This document shows, piece by piece, positions 10,415 through 22,600 of a stretch of 64,000 nucleotides of DNA (positions within the stretch are counted from its first letter, which is position 1; each line of letters begins with the position of its first letter). The notes under the pieces are model-generated. The model was given only the letters and a program-made list of their open reading frames with translations, had not been told where the DNA came from and did no database searches. This DNA comes from Limnomonas spitsbergensis. Its lineage: Eukaryota; Chlorophyta; Chlorophyceae; Chlamydomonadales. The position numbers and the translations under genes are program-made. The stretch lies in NCBI GenBank assembly GCA_037349105.1, contig JAYJMM010000084.1:930001-994000 (forward strand). The letters run 5' to 3'.

Positions 10415-11890
10415 ATGTCAACCTGCTGTGAGCATTGTTTGAAGGTCTTAAAATTCACAGACAACCCAGTGGCCCTAAGAAATCACCAACAGGGGAAAGA
10501 GTGCAAGAGAGGAGCTGAGAGGCTGGCCAAGGAGAACTCGACGAAGCGACAGCGCACAATCACATCATTATACCCCTCTTTTACTTCTGCTACTCCCTCA
10601 GCTCTTCCTCCGGCTGCTGCTGCTGCTATCGAGCATGCGGCTGCCGTAGAGCCTCTCGCTCTAGCATGCAACGCACGGCGTGTCAGCCCTGGCCGTGCTC
10701 AGAGCAGATATGCTCCAGGTCCCAACTGCCAAGGGGGGCATGTACAGCGTGGGCGGGTTGACACCGGAGCAGCTGATGATGGAGGCAGCTGTAGTGACAG
10801 GGGTGTTCATGCACTTGACGCACTCTAGAGGGAGTGAGGCTGATGGATCAGCAGCGTCCTTGGCTTGGGGTGGGAAAGTCGGTGTTATGCTCAAGGTGCC
10901 AGCCCACAGGGCCATCCCCTGTGTAATGGCAGCCTCCCCTTCTCCGGGTATCATTGCCACGTGTGAGGGGTCGACCCTTAACGTCATCTTCAGCTGCATG
11001 CTAGCCCAACAGGTGGGGTCCCTGGTCAGCTTCCATCAGCTTCTAGCCACAGCTTGAGCATGTCAGCTGAGTTCCCGTACAGAGGCGATGATGCCAAGCC
11101 CTAGCCATTTTGCGATGACACCCCCCGAGAGTTGGAGGATCTTCAGCAAGAATATGGACCACCAATAGCTGGGGATGCGCCGACTGTGTGCAAGGTGCAT
11201 GGCTGTGGGAAGATAATCAAGCTATCAGCTATGCGACTGCACGTCGGAGCGCACATCTTGCTGCGCCAATGTGGAGCAGCGTGTAGCTTGGAGCCAAGTG
11301 GTGCTGAGGCATGCGGCTTCTGTGGCATTGTGTGTGACGACAGGGCATCAGGCCTGTGCAAAACGGAGTTGGTCAAAGGCTCTACCAGCAGCACGCTAGC
11401 AGTTGAGTCCCGCTGCCCCCTGAAGTACAAGATGTCATATGCACCTGCTGAGAGGGGTTCTGCCACCAATCCTTGCACCAACAGACCAGTGGCTTGCACC
11501 ATCTGCAGGAGCGTCGCGGGCACCGTCCGCCCTTATGTGTGGAGCTATCACTTCCTAGATCACATGGAGTCAGCCCACCCTGGTCAGGAGCTGACGGAGG
11601 CAGGTGTGACGAGATATGCCATCAGCGCTGAGGAGTTTGAGGGGGGGGTAGGCAAGGAGCTCCCCAAGAAGCAGAAGACCAAGCTTCTGAAGCAGCACGT
11701 CAGCACGCTCAAGTTAGATGCTAGTTTGCTGCCACTCTTGCGAGAGTCCTCTCGTTTCTGGAGCCTCATGGTCTTTAGCGTGGATAGGCAGGTGGTAGCA
11801 AGAGCAATGGTATATTCTTTTGTTTCACGACTTAACATTTGTGAACCATGTACATTTATCGACACCATTAGAAGCGCACTGACGAGCTGA
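10415..11890 (+). CDS. Transposon-borne zinc-finger protein, in two frames (BED-like N-terminus, C2H2 fingers)
   Basis: Frame one (from 10415) opens MSTCCEHCLKVLKF and has a CxxC...H...C BED-like finger, then a basic stretch and an Ala/Pro-rich linker. A block in another frame (about 10680-11057) carries GGMYSVGGLTPEQLMMEAAV. From about 11132 the original frame resumes with a C2H2 finger (CKVHGCGKIIKL...H...H), a Cys cluster (CGFCGIVC), a second C2H2-like finger (CTICRSVAGTVRPYVW...H...H) and ends at 11890. The frame changes may be introns or decay. It lies inside the 8.7-12.0-kb TIR element, so it is probably a DNA-binding protein of that transposon. No catalytic DDE/D triad was recognised. 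The exact family is not identified. Confidence 0.5.
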
Positions 11891-12045
11891 TTGAAATTGA
11901 CCCCGCTCCCTCCCTGATTTTTGACTTATAAATTAAGGTTTTACTAGGTGCCGGAGGCGGGGGAGGGGGTAGCCAGGGGTCGTTTCACATTTTTTTTATG
12001 ATGGGGTGTTTGACTTTTTTTTGCCCCCCCCCTCGGGTTTTACCC

Positions 12046-13190
12046 ACCTTGTTGATCACCCTCGACTTTGACTTGCTGCCAATACTTCTTTATATTTAGA
12101 AACTAAGACTTTCTGGTTCAATCTCAACAGGTCCTGAACTATTTGTGATTTAGAACAGGACCCAGAGGGTATGCACCGTTCTTAACTATTTGTGATTTGG
12201 ATTCGCATTGGATTGGTTCGTAATTGATGCACGAGCGTGGGGTAGATGTTTGTTGCCATTTTTCAAATGGTGCAATCTTGATTTTAGGGAAGATGTGATG
12301 TTTTGCACAGCCCTGCCTTTATGTTACATCGATAGGAACTCTAAAAGCAGACTGTCGATTGAGGCAAAGGGGATAACAGACAAGGACAGAAAAGAAAGAC
12401 ACGGAAGCTAAGGAAGGCAACCCAGACCAAAGATGCCAATGGCACGAGGGCTAATTATAAAAAATAGCTTTGAAAATGAAAAACTTTTCGATGTCACGAA
12501 ACGGGGGGAAACCATGTCAGGAAATAACAGGGACGCCCGAGAAGGAAGGAAGCAACATACATAACGTTGGAACGGCAAGTCGGGCAATACAGACCAAGAG
12601 CAGCAACCATCATGCATGCCTATACTCTCCTCGAAGGTGTGGTAGGGTCGATATGGGCTATGTCCCGGATTCCCGGTACCGGTAGTTCTATGAACGGAGA
12701 ATGGCTTGCATCATGTTGTGTATCTGGGTTAGTATCCTAGCAGGATTTTGACTCGAACCTTAACTTGACTTGCCCCTAGATCTGGTCACATTCTGGTGGA
12801 AGTGTAATGTCATAAACATTCTGGTGGCTTGATTCCCATCCTGAGCTTGACCGACACCCTTGTCCAATATTAATTAAACATTGGGTGTTGGCGATGGGAG
12901 TGGCAGCAGAGCATCATGGTACTAACGTTCAATTCTCTAGTGAGAATCCCCTGGTGAGAATCACATAGAACCCGAAAAATTAAAACCGAATAAACACCTT
13001 TCCAGTGAAAAAGTTTCCCAGTGAAAACTTTCCAAGTTTTCTATTTCCCCCCTTGCTCAATGGGTGGCAAGAGGGCACGTGCAACTTGAAACCTCAAACC
13101 ACTTTATATAGTGCCACAAGGCGCCCACAGTACTCAGCAGCTGTCCGAGGCATGAAGCCTTCCTGAACTTAGGAATGGCAGGGAGATCCG
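12046..13190. other. No recognised gene
   Basis: Past the transposon end. Contains two copies of AACTATTTGTGATTT around 12135 and 12187, separated by a segment ending ATGCACCGTTCTTAAC; that segment also occurs in the hairpin at 28187. No coding signal. Confidence 0.4.
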
Positions 13191-13194
13191 CAGC

Positions 13195-13475
13195 GCTCAA
13201 CCGCCTGTAACGCCTCCAACAAGATGCAACCCTCCAGATATAAAACACTATCTACATGGCTATGCATGGCTTAGCGTCTTATTCTCTGCCTCCAAGAAGC
13301 TGCGACCTTCCAGATCTCAGGGACTAGATCCACAGCACTTGATCGCCTTTTCCTCCTCCAGGATGCAACCCTCGAACTTTCGGCCACTACATCTAGATCT
13401 ACACTGCCTAGCCAACCGCTTCCTCTTTGCCTCCAGGAGATACAAACCTCCATATGTCATGGACTAGATCTAGAT
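13195..13475. repeat. Imperfect ~80-bp tandem repeat
   Basis: Four diverged units containing GCCTCCA(A/G)GA(A/T)GC.ACC followed by TCTAGATC-type sequence. They lie just beyond the 3' end of the dioxygenase gene. Confidence 0.5.
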
Positions 13476-13648
13476 CCACATCACACATCCGTATATTCCG
13501 CCTACTGCCTGCAAGATCTTGGTGACTGAGCACCATGAGCAAACATGAAATCCACATGCACGTTGCCATGCCTGTTAATCTCCGCCCTCATGAAGACGCA
13601 CCTTTTCCAATCTTGGAAACAATATCTAGGTTAACAACACCTACTCGC

Positions 13649-16600
13649 CTATTCCGCTTGAAGCGAGATGCATCCTTGATAGCCTTCATGCAAGATGCCC
13701 CCCCTGTCTCCAGGCACAGTTCCGCCATACACGTCGTAAAAGCTATCGGGCAGTGGCCACGCATGCCCTCCCTCTGAGGCAGCCCACAGGCGCAACAGGT
13801 GCCTCTTGAGGGCAGGTTCCCCGTGGTCGACGAAGGAGGAGCGTGTGTGGACACAACAGTGGTTGTTGAGCAGCTGCAGGTCTGCGGGCTCAGAGGGGGA
13901 CGAGCTGCGTAAGGCACGTTTCCTTGTTGGGTGCTTCAGCTACATTTCAGCTACGAACCTGCCGTCTGCTGGCATGGCTTGTAAAAACAACGGCTTTCTG
14001 CTGGTTCCACCGACCGTAGACCTGGCAAGGCTTGGTTCTAATTGGCCTCGTGGTGCCTGTCTGGCAGGATCCAAAAGGAGGTCTGGTGTACACGAAATTT
14101 AACACGAAGTGGGATGCCGCGGGTTAAGTAAAACCTAAACCCTAAACATGAAGTGGGGACGCATCATAACAGAGGATGTTACTCAATCTAACATGTAGGC
14201 AATGTGGCTGTCAAGAGGGCATGCGAGTGACCTGTAAGAGGGCGTGAAAATGCGCATACAAGAAGGCGCAGCCTGTCTAACAATGCGGCATGCCAAGGGA
14301 ATGCAGCTGGCACCTGTCCTGCGAGCCAAGTCACCGTGGTTGATGAGGGCTTGCGGAAGTGTGGAACATGAACCCGCAGGCAGGCTCTGCCCTCCCTCAT
14401 CCCCTGCCCCCTATTCCTTATCTTGTACATTTGATTGCTCATACAGCGATAATGAATTACCCAATTGTTTTAATGGCTCCTTGTCCACATTCACCTCCAG
14501 GCTCAAGCCAGTAGTCCATCCTCAGCCTGTCGCTGCTCAACACCTCAACGAAGCGCGACAAAGCCTGCGGAATGAAGGCACGTGGTGAAGAATACCACCG
14601 AGGGTTCAGACTTTCAACTTTGCGTCTCTTAAACATGAAATGTGGCAGGAAGATGTGTGGTTGAGCATGAGATCAGACGCCGGTATGTTACCTCACAGTC
14701 TTCACAAAGGCATGGAGGCCACAAGCAAGATGGGGGGGGGGCCCTGGGGGGGGGCGAGTTCTTCAATACCGGCAAACAGCATTATATTAAATTAATATAT
14801 TCCACGGAGTATTCCACTCCAGAAAGGTGAGAGGCAAAACATAAGAAGAAAACCATGGGGGAATAACATGCAACTGAATCTCACGCTCAACCACCTTTCA
14901 ATCTTTCTGCCTCCCAACGTTATAAAAAGCCCGGTGAGGGAGGAACAGACACACACTCTGAATCCCTGTCTTTTAAGTTACGTCGTCTGACCATTCCATG
15001 AGAGATGGAGATGGTGCACCCACCACATGCCATCTGCACACCTGCAGCTTCCGAGCAGCTTCCGGCTTCTGCCCAGCAGCTGCCACCTCCGCCTCTCTTA
15101 CAGCCACATCTGCATCCCCCCGACGATGAAGCAGTGGCCGCTTGGAGAGGCCTTCAATAGACAGACTTCACCCTTTAGCCTGAACCCAAAACCCCATCCA
15201 CTTGACCCAGGACAGCCCGGAATCAGTGCTAATTTTCCCGACTATGAATCCACCTTAAAAGGCCGACCCATGGCCGCCGAAAAAAACCAGGACAAAACCC
15301 TGGACTGGCCTTTGGCTGGTGGCCAGAGCAGCATAGCTGGCAACAAATAGGGCTTCCGGCTAGAGGCCAGAGTGAAGCTGACATGTTGCTGAATCACGAA
15401 AAAAGAAACACTGCCCGGGATCTAGGTAGGTTATGCAAAGTGCATGTGACACATGTCGCAGGGGTAATGCACCTTTGCTGTTGCTTGATTATGCTACTAC
15501 TGTAGATTTGCTTTGCCTTCCCTCATAATTAACGTTGTTTCGTGTTGAAAGATCCACGATACCGTAGTGACACGATGAATTGGTGACACACTTTGGTTAT
15601 ACGAATAACCAAATGTATCACCACGTAAAATGCAGCGAAAACCTTAAACCAAAGCGAATCACCGCGATTTTCGACCTCAAAACCCTGAACCCGCCAGGTG
15701 AAATCCCCCCCTATGCGTATTGGGGAGCGAAAAAATTATAGCCGTCATTCGACCTTAAAAGCCGCGCTCCCTAGTGCCTTTTTTACTTATTTTGCTCGAA
15801 TGGAAGGGCCACCTCCTGGCCACGGTCTCTGCTCGAATTCATGAAACGTGTTCCAGCCGGGCAGCCGAATGCAGCAACTCATCACTCTCAACTAGATCCA
15901 GCAGTGCAGCATGAGAAAGATCAGATGATTGAAGAGGAGTGAAAGAGAGCAGAGCTTGACCCCCCTTGAAAGCGCGCTAAGACAGCAGGCGTTCTGCAGC
16001 GTGTCCGTCTCCTAGGCGCTAAGGGGCCGTTAAGCCGAGTCGTTGCGACCAGCAAATGTTCATTTGACATGACTCTGGTTATGGGCTCCTTAGTTCTGGA
16101 CTTGGGTGATTGCGCTCCTGTTATTTTATATAGTCTTTTATTTTGTTATGTTCAGCTTCTCTTTCTAGCTTTCCCGTAGGTTCGCTCTACCTGGTGCTTT
16201 CTAGAAAGGCTTAAGGGTGGTTGCATCAACGCTGCAGCAACATCAGAACCATGAGCGGAGAACCATGTAACAGTATCCTTGATCACATGAGGCGCTGTCT
16301 CAAGTAAATTTAGTGAAATCCATGGTGTGGAAAAAAAAAGCTTAAGCCAAAGCAAAATCACCCATAAAAAAAAGTCAAATCCTGTAACCAAACATAAACC
16401 ATGTCATATTTTTTCTTTAATTCTCTTTAAGCAAAGTGAATGAATCACCAGTTCATCGTGTCGGTATTGCTATATTTTAATTACGCCAGTCACTGTAGCG
16501 AGCATTGGCCTGCCGAAACCACGAGTTTTTGAAACTCGTGCCAAGTTTTGAAGACTTGGAGGACGGCACCGTTGGCCTGGAGAGCGATTGCGATCGAAAG

Positions 16601-19600
16601 CGCGCATTTTTGCGATTTTTCGGTGAAAGTTATGGCAGTCCTGTGGCCGGAGCGCGAAGCTCGATCCTGAGGGGCGGGGCCACTGACAGCTGACGATTCG
16701 GATCGCCACAATCGCCCAATTGCCACGACAAGTTTCCTGTGGCCAGGAACTAATTGCCACAGCCCACAGACAGAGGGATCGTCTCCAAAGGGTTCGGATC
16801 TGGAGGCTTCACTTAGCAATTGCTAAAGAAAGGAATCAATAACATAATGGCCCGACTGCTTTGTTTGCAAGTTGCGATGCTGATGTCCCTGACGTCAGTG
16901 GTGGGTCGTTCGTTCGGGGGGAGGTGCTGGCTGACGTGTCGGAAGCCCCCCCTCCGCCCGACTGGAAGCTACCGACCTGTCCAACGTCAAGTCACGCGAC
17001 TGCCCCGTGCCAAAGTCCGGCGAGAACCTGCAAGGTCCGGACGTAGGCTGGCGTGCAAGATGTTTGTAAACGACAAATTGAGCTAAATGCGTATGCGTCA
17101 TACATCACGTCAAGGGGCGGGGTTCGGCAGGACGCACAGTTTCAGTCAGAAATTCAGAGTTTTAGTTTTAATTTGGCCCTGAGGACAGCATTAAAAGAAA
17201 TCATTTTCATACCCGAGGGAAGGCAAATCATATCTACGGTAGGTTGAGAAAAAAGAAGAGGCCCAATGTCTTTTTGGCCAGCCCGTCCAAGCACGGTGTT
17301 CAAGTGAAGGTAGAAGGGCTGGCGAAGGGACAAAAGTGCGGGAACGGCACGGATGTGGCATGGGCCCAGGCTGCGCTGTTTCCTAAACTCTCTCGCCCTC
17401 CATGGGGCAAAGCTTCCTTTCTTTCTTACGGAACATTTACGGATTCCAATGCTAGGGTTCCCCATCTATCACACTTGGCAGGGCAAACTCCAGGCTGTGG
17501 CTGATCCTGATGAGGTTATGTGAGGCACATCGGTAGGTGCGCCAGCTGAAGCTAAAATTGAAAAGGGGACCTCCCTATAAGCAGCAGCGCGCTTTACTCT
17601 TTTAAGAAATGTGTTGTTGCACAAGATTTTGCATGGTCAGTGCCGATAGTGTGAACAACGGGTATGCAAATGTGTGAACATGGTAGTGATATGTGTGGAC
17701 ACGATGTATGAGAGCTCCTCACCTCGGTCTGCAGCTGAGTCATGCGAGGCACCTCGGCATGGTGCTGCGCCAACTGATAGTAGGTGTCGTTCAAGTACAC
17801 GATCAAGTGGCCCTGCGGAATAGCGGTTGAGGTAAATAGTTCAGTTGAAGGCTTTGTTATCCCATAAATAGTAAGTTCCAATGCGTCATTGGCTGAGAAA
17901 CACGATCAAGTGTCCCTGGAGAAAACGAGGAAACATATCAAGTTGCATGTTTGCTTTATAGCTTCCCACCACTCATCCATTCATCCATCTATCCTAACGT
18001 CCCGTCCTTCAAGGCTCGAGCCGCATCATATGACAAATCAGCCAGCCTCAAAGGCGTTTTCGTGCACACCAGACCACCTGGGGGGACCTGGCTTGGACGC
18101 TTTCGCAAAGGCCTATGAGGAGCCACCTATGACTGGCCTGCATACGGCCAGTGGACCAAGCAGCAGGGCTTGCTGCGCCATCAAACCTCGGCTGAAGGCC
18201 ATGATGTGGCCTTAAAAAGAAACTTGGCCCCCTGGGGCATGAACAATGCAGCTCAGGGCGTCTCCACGCCGTCACCATAAGGGTAAAGCGTGGCCTAAGT
18301 TTGTCACACCAAAATATGTGTGGCATGCACAGGTATGGGGAAGGTCCTCCGGCAGCGTCCTAGATGCCGCCGAGTCTAAGGCTATGCAGAGTGCAGACAC
18401 ACCATGCATGCTGTACATCTATATGATGCACAATGTACCATATATTTCATTTGCCTTGCCTCATGTGCAAATTCATTATTCCAATTCTACCCACGTGGCA
18501 GATCTGGACCAAAATTCTCAATATCTGACTGGAAACTGGCATCATTGATGGAATACTAGCATGTCAGCCCCCAAACAACAAGACTTATATGAAGGCAGGC
18601 AATGCTAATCTACAGTATTGTACCTCGAGGATGTGTTGAGGAGACACTGACAGTACTGAGCGCGGCGAGGCTCTCCACACTGCCATACTCTTATCCATAT
18701 GCAACGTGATAAGCTGAGTGCGACACATCCCCCCAGGAAACAAGGTTGCACAAAGCCCAGGCCCCTCAAAACGGGTCAAATTCGTTTTTCAAATTCGTTT
18801 TTCAAATTCGTTTTTCAAATTCGTTTTTCGAATTTCAAATTCCCACCTGGTGGTAGTTGATGATGGGGACCATGAAGTACGGCGGCTTGCCTGCAGGCAC
18901 CTCCCCCTTCCTGTCCAGGTACAACAGGGCTCGGACAGAACCTATGTCCAGGTTGCAGGTAGCAGAATGTAAGGCCTGTTCGCCCGTCCATATAAATCCA
19001 TAAATGACCAATTGATGGCAGTCGATTGGATGCAATCTGTGCCCGGGTCACGACGAGAGTGAGGTTAGAACATGTCTGTGGTGAGAACCTATGTCTACCC
19101 TTGTGGTTTGATGGCAACATAGAACATGGAAGGAGGAAAAGGGTCCGATGTGTCAGCTTGTCCCACCTTGGCCAGATCTGGGTAGTCACGCAGCATCTCG
19201 TCGTGGGCCGCAAAGCTGGAGGCCCAGCTGCTCATGCCCCCCGAGTCGGCATTCTGCAAGCACAGCAACCTTTCACAGGAGGCGGAGCAGGCAGGACAGA
19301 AAATATCATTGATTTAAAGGATATGAAAAATCAAAACAATTGTATTTCAATCATCAGCCCAAGACTCTAGTGGTTGTTTGCAGGCATAGATACCCCGGCT
19401 GGGCATTCTGCAAGCACAGCAAATCTGCAGGAGGTGGAGCATGAGAGAGGAAGGCGAAATTTATGGAGAGGACAAGGAAATGAAAAAGGCGCAACAAACT
19501 GTCATATTCAACCCAAGACAAAAAAGATGCTTGCTCTCAGGCAAAAATCCCCCGACCGCCTCATTGGGGAGCTGCGGACGAAGTTCTCATGGTCTGTATG

Positions 19601-22600
19601 GTATTTATTTACCGCTATGGTAAATGTATTATAAATTTAAATGTATGGAGAGGGGGTGGAAAGAGGTGCAGCTCCTGTTTTGTATTAAACCCGAGACTCC
19701 GGTTTTTGTCTGCAGGCAAATTCCCCCCAAATCCACATTTCTGCGCCTTAGTGCGCACTCTGCGCCTTATTGCGCGCTGCAGACAAAGTTCTCATGGTAT
19801 TTGATAATTTCATCCGATAGCCGATACCGTTACAAGACACTACCCCAAACCCTCGCCAACCCTCAACCGAAACACGAGCTGTGACATTTTTCTCACCAAC
19901 AACGTCCGCTGAGTCAACGTGGTAGGGCTGCGTCGCTCGGGTCAAATAGATCCGCGTGGTCGGATCCTTGTGATCCGGATCCACCCCCGTGTCCTGCCAG
20001 ATCAGGCAAGCAGAAGGGACATCAGTCAGGACAAAGGATTGATGAGGACATCCTGACACCCTACACCCTAAAACCTGTCACGTTCCTGAATGCAGATCCC
20101 TGCCATGCCTCAGTAAACGTTTTTTCGGTTTCAGGGTCAGCATGCCCAATTTTGAGTCTTCATAGGCCTGCCATCGTGTCAAAATCAGGGACGGCATTGT
20201 CAGGCCCCAAGCCGTAAACCACGAGCCTTAATTCATATGCTTTAAATCCTGAACCTGCAATCTGATGACCCCCTTGAGCATGAAGCCCCGAAACCACAAG
20301 CCTCATAAATTATGATGTAACTATATAAGCCTAGAGATATGATAGATGAGCCTCAAGCCTTGAGTCCCAGGCCCTTAGCCTCAAGCTATAAGCCCAAGAA
20401 CCAAGTCTCACGCTAAAAGCCCCTAGCCTTAAGCCCTAAGCCCTTACCACTTTACCCGAATCCCTCGCCTTAAGCCCTAACCACTTTACCCTAATGTCCT
20501 CGTAGGCCGGACCGGCCTACGAGGACCGGCCTACGAGGTAAAGCCTTCCCGGCGCTCGAGGTAAAGCCTTCCCGGCGTACGAGGACCATGCAAAATCTTA
20601 TGGCAAGGCTTAATAAGATTTTGCATGGTCGGCCCCTACCATGCAGGGGTAATCTTCTGCTGCTTATGGTCTTTTTTCCCCCCCCCTGCCCCCCCCTGCC
20701 CCCTTGCCCCCCTTGCTTGGCCCCCCCCCCTAAGGGCCTGCTTTTTAGCTTCGCTAATGGTCTTTTTTTGCTTGGGCCCCCAATCTTGTTTTGGGGCGGC
20801 GCCTGCATGGTCGGCGCCGACCATGCAGGCGCTACGCTAAGCGATTGACCTCGTACGCCGGGAAGGCTTTACCTCGCGCGCCGGTCCTCGTAGGCGGGAC
20901 CGGCCTACGAGGACCGGCGCTCGAGGTAAAGCCTTCCCGGCGTACGAGGACCATGCAAAATCTTATGGCCTGCTTTTTAGCTTCGCTAATGGTCTTTTTT
21001 TCCCCAGTCTTGCAAAGGGGTCCCGAGAAAGACCCCCCTAAGATTAAGCAGACCATACAAAAAAACCCTTACTGCTTAATCGCTGCAAGACTGGGGCCCA
21101 AGCACTTTCTTGGGGAAGGCTTTTCTTGGGACCCGCCGCCTTTGGTAATCTTATGGGCCCCAAGCAAAGCCTTTTACAAGAAAGAGGGGGTTCTTGGGCC
21201 CCCAAGGACAGGGGAAAAAAATATTCTGCTCGGTCTGCTTCTTGGGGTCCCCTACGGGGCTAAGAAAGAGGAAGGGGAACCCCAAGCAAAGGGTAGGAAC
21301 AAGACCATTCAAATTCGCTGCTTGAAACCCTGATTTACAATAAGAAGTGCTTTATGATTTAGCTTGGTCTTTGCTTCTGCATGGTCTTTTTTTTTATCTT
21401 GGGAAAGGCTTTTCTGCATGGTCTTTTTTTACCCTCGTTCCCCTACCCCCCTTTGCTTGGGGTACCCCCCTCTGCTTGGGGCACATAAGATTACCAAAGG
21501 GGGGGTTCTTGGGGCACATAAGATTACCCTCTGCTTAATCTTAGGGCCCCCCCCTTTTCAAGACTGGGCACATAAGATTTCCAAAGGGGAGGACCCATAA
21601 GATTAAGCAGTAAGGGGTCCCGGGAAAGACCCAGTCTTGCAAAATCTTCGATTAAGCAGCAGCCAGAAAAGGCTTTACCCCTATGGGGGGCCCCCAGCAT
21701 CCCTTTCCCTCCCCCCCCCCTTGGAGGGCCCGTAAGATTAAGCAAGGGGTCTCAAGAAAGTGCTTGAGCCTGCATGGTCGGCCCAGTCTTGCAAAGGGGT
21801 CCCGAGAAAGACCCCCTAAGATTAACCATGCAAAATCGCTTAGCGTAGCTAAAAACAGGACTGGCCCCAGTCTTTCAAAATCTTCGATTAAGCAAGGGGG
21901 GCAGCAGATAAAAAATAAAGTAAAGATATTTTTACAAGTAATAAACTAATGAATTATATAATGAAAAGTGGCTTTACTAAAAAGACCAGGGACTTTGTTT
22001 ATAACTAAAATAGAATATTGTTTTTTTAGCCTTGGATAAGTTCCTTAAATAGTCAAAGTAACCTAAGTTATCTAAGAAACCAAAGTAACTTAAGTTATAA
22101 AAGTTTATAAATGCAAAAATTCTAAAGTCCCAAAGTTCCAAAGTCTCAAAGCCCGAAAATCCGAAAGTCCCAAAGTCTCAAAGAAAAATGTAAAAAAAAA
22201 TGGTTAAGTTACTCGTTTCCGAACCATATGTAATAGTTATCAATCATACATCTCTCGATCACGTTAGATTTTAATAGTAAAAGCTCAGTATTGAGTATAA
22301 AATATTTTTTTTCGGGAACAAATAACTAATTTTCTTTTGTATATATATACCTACTACAAATATATATATATATATATATCCAATCTATTATTCTAGTTTA
22401 AGGACTTTACAACTTGCATTCAAGAGAATGGTCTGAGCAGATTTTATGCAATCTTGTTCGGTCCAAAAGGTAGGTGAGTAATACATGTGTCTTCTTCACC
22501 GTGTAGGAGTGGGTCGGTCTGTCCTAGGAATTAGGGTGAAAGGTGTCAACTAGTTCCCGGCAAACTTTCCCTCCTCAGAACCGGACAGGCACCCTAGCCA

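Larger units (their letters stand above)
8719..12044. mobile_element. 3.3-kb DNA transposon with TIRs and 8-9-bp TSD
   Basis: Left end: GGTTTTACC then GAGGGGGGGGCAAAAAACAA and CTGAAAACACCCCATCAT. Right end is the inverse: ATGATGGGGTGTTTGAC, poly-T, CCCCCCCCCTCG, then GGTTTTACC again (12036-12044). The outer GGTTTTACC is a direct repeat (9 bp, or 8 bp if the C belongs to the TIR). The inverted repeats are about 40 bp with a G-tract. The element encloses zinc-finger ORFs at 10415-11890 and two SINE-like modules. An 8-bp duplication fits hAT or Kyakuja/Dileera/Zisupton-type elements and 9 bp fits Mutator-type; no DDE core is readable, so the superfamily is open. Probably non-autonomous or decayed. 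Confidence 0.75.

Noticed and set aside
17154..17250. Minus-strand VDMICLPSGMKMISFN as a possible dioxygenase exon (DMxLxPG-like)
   Set aside because: Wrong phase, and the true exon with MDYWLEPG was found at 14495-14564.
20588..21333. Plus- and minus-strand frames in the organelle-like block as genes
   Set aside because: They consist of translated palindromic repeats with no match to any organelle protein I can recognise.
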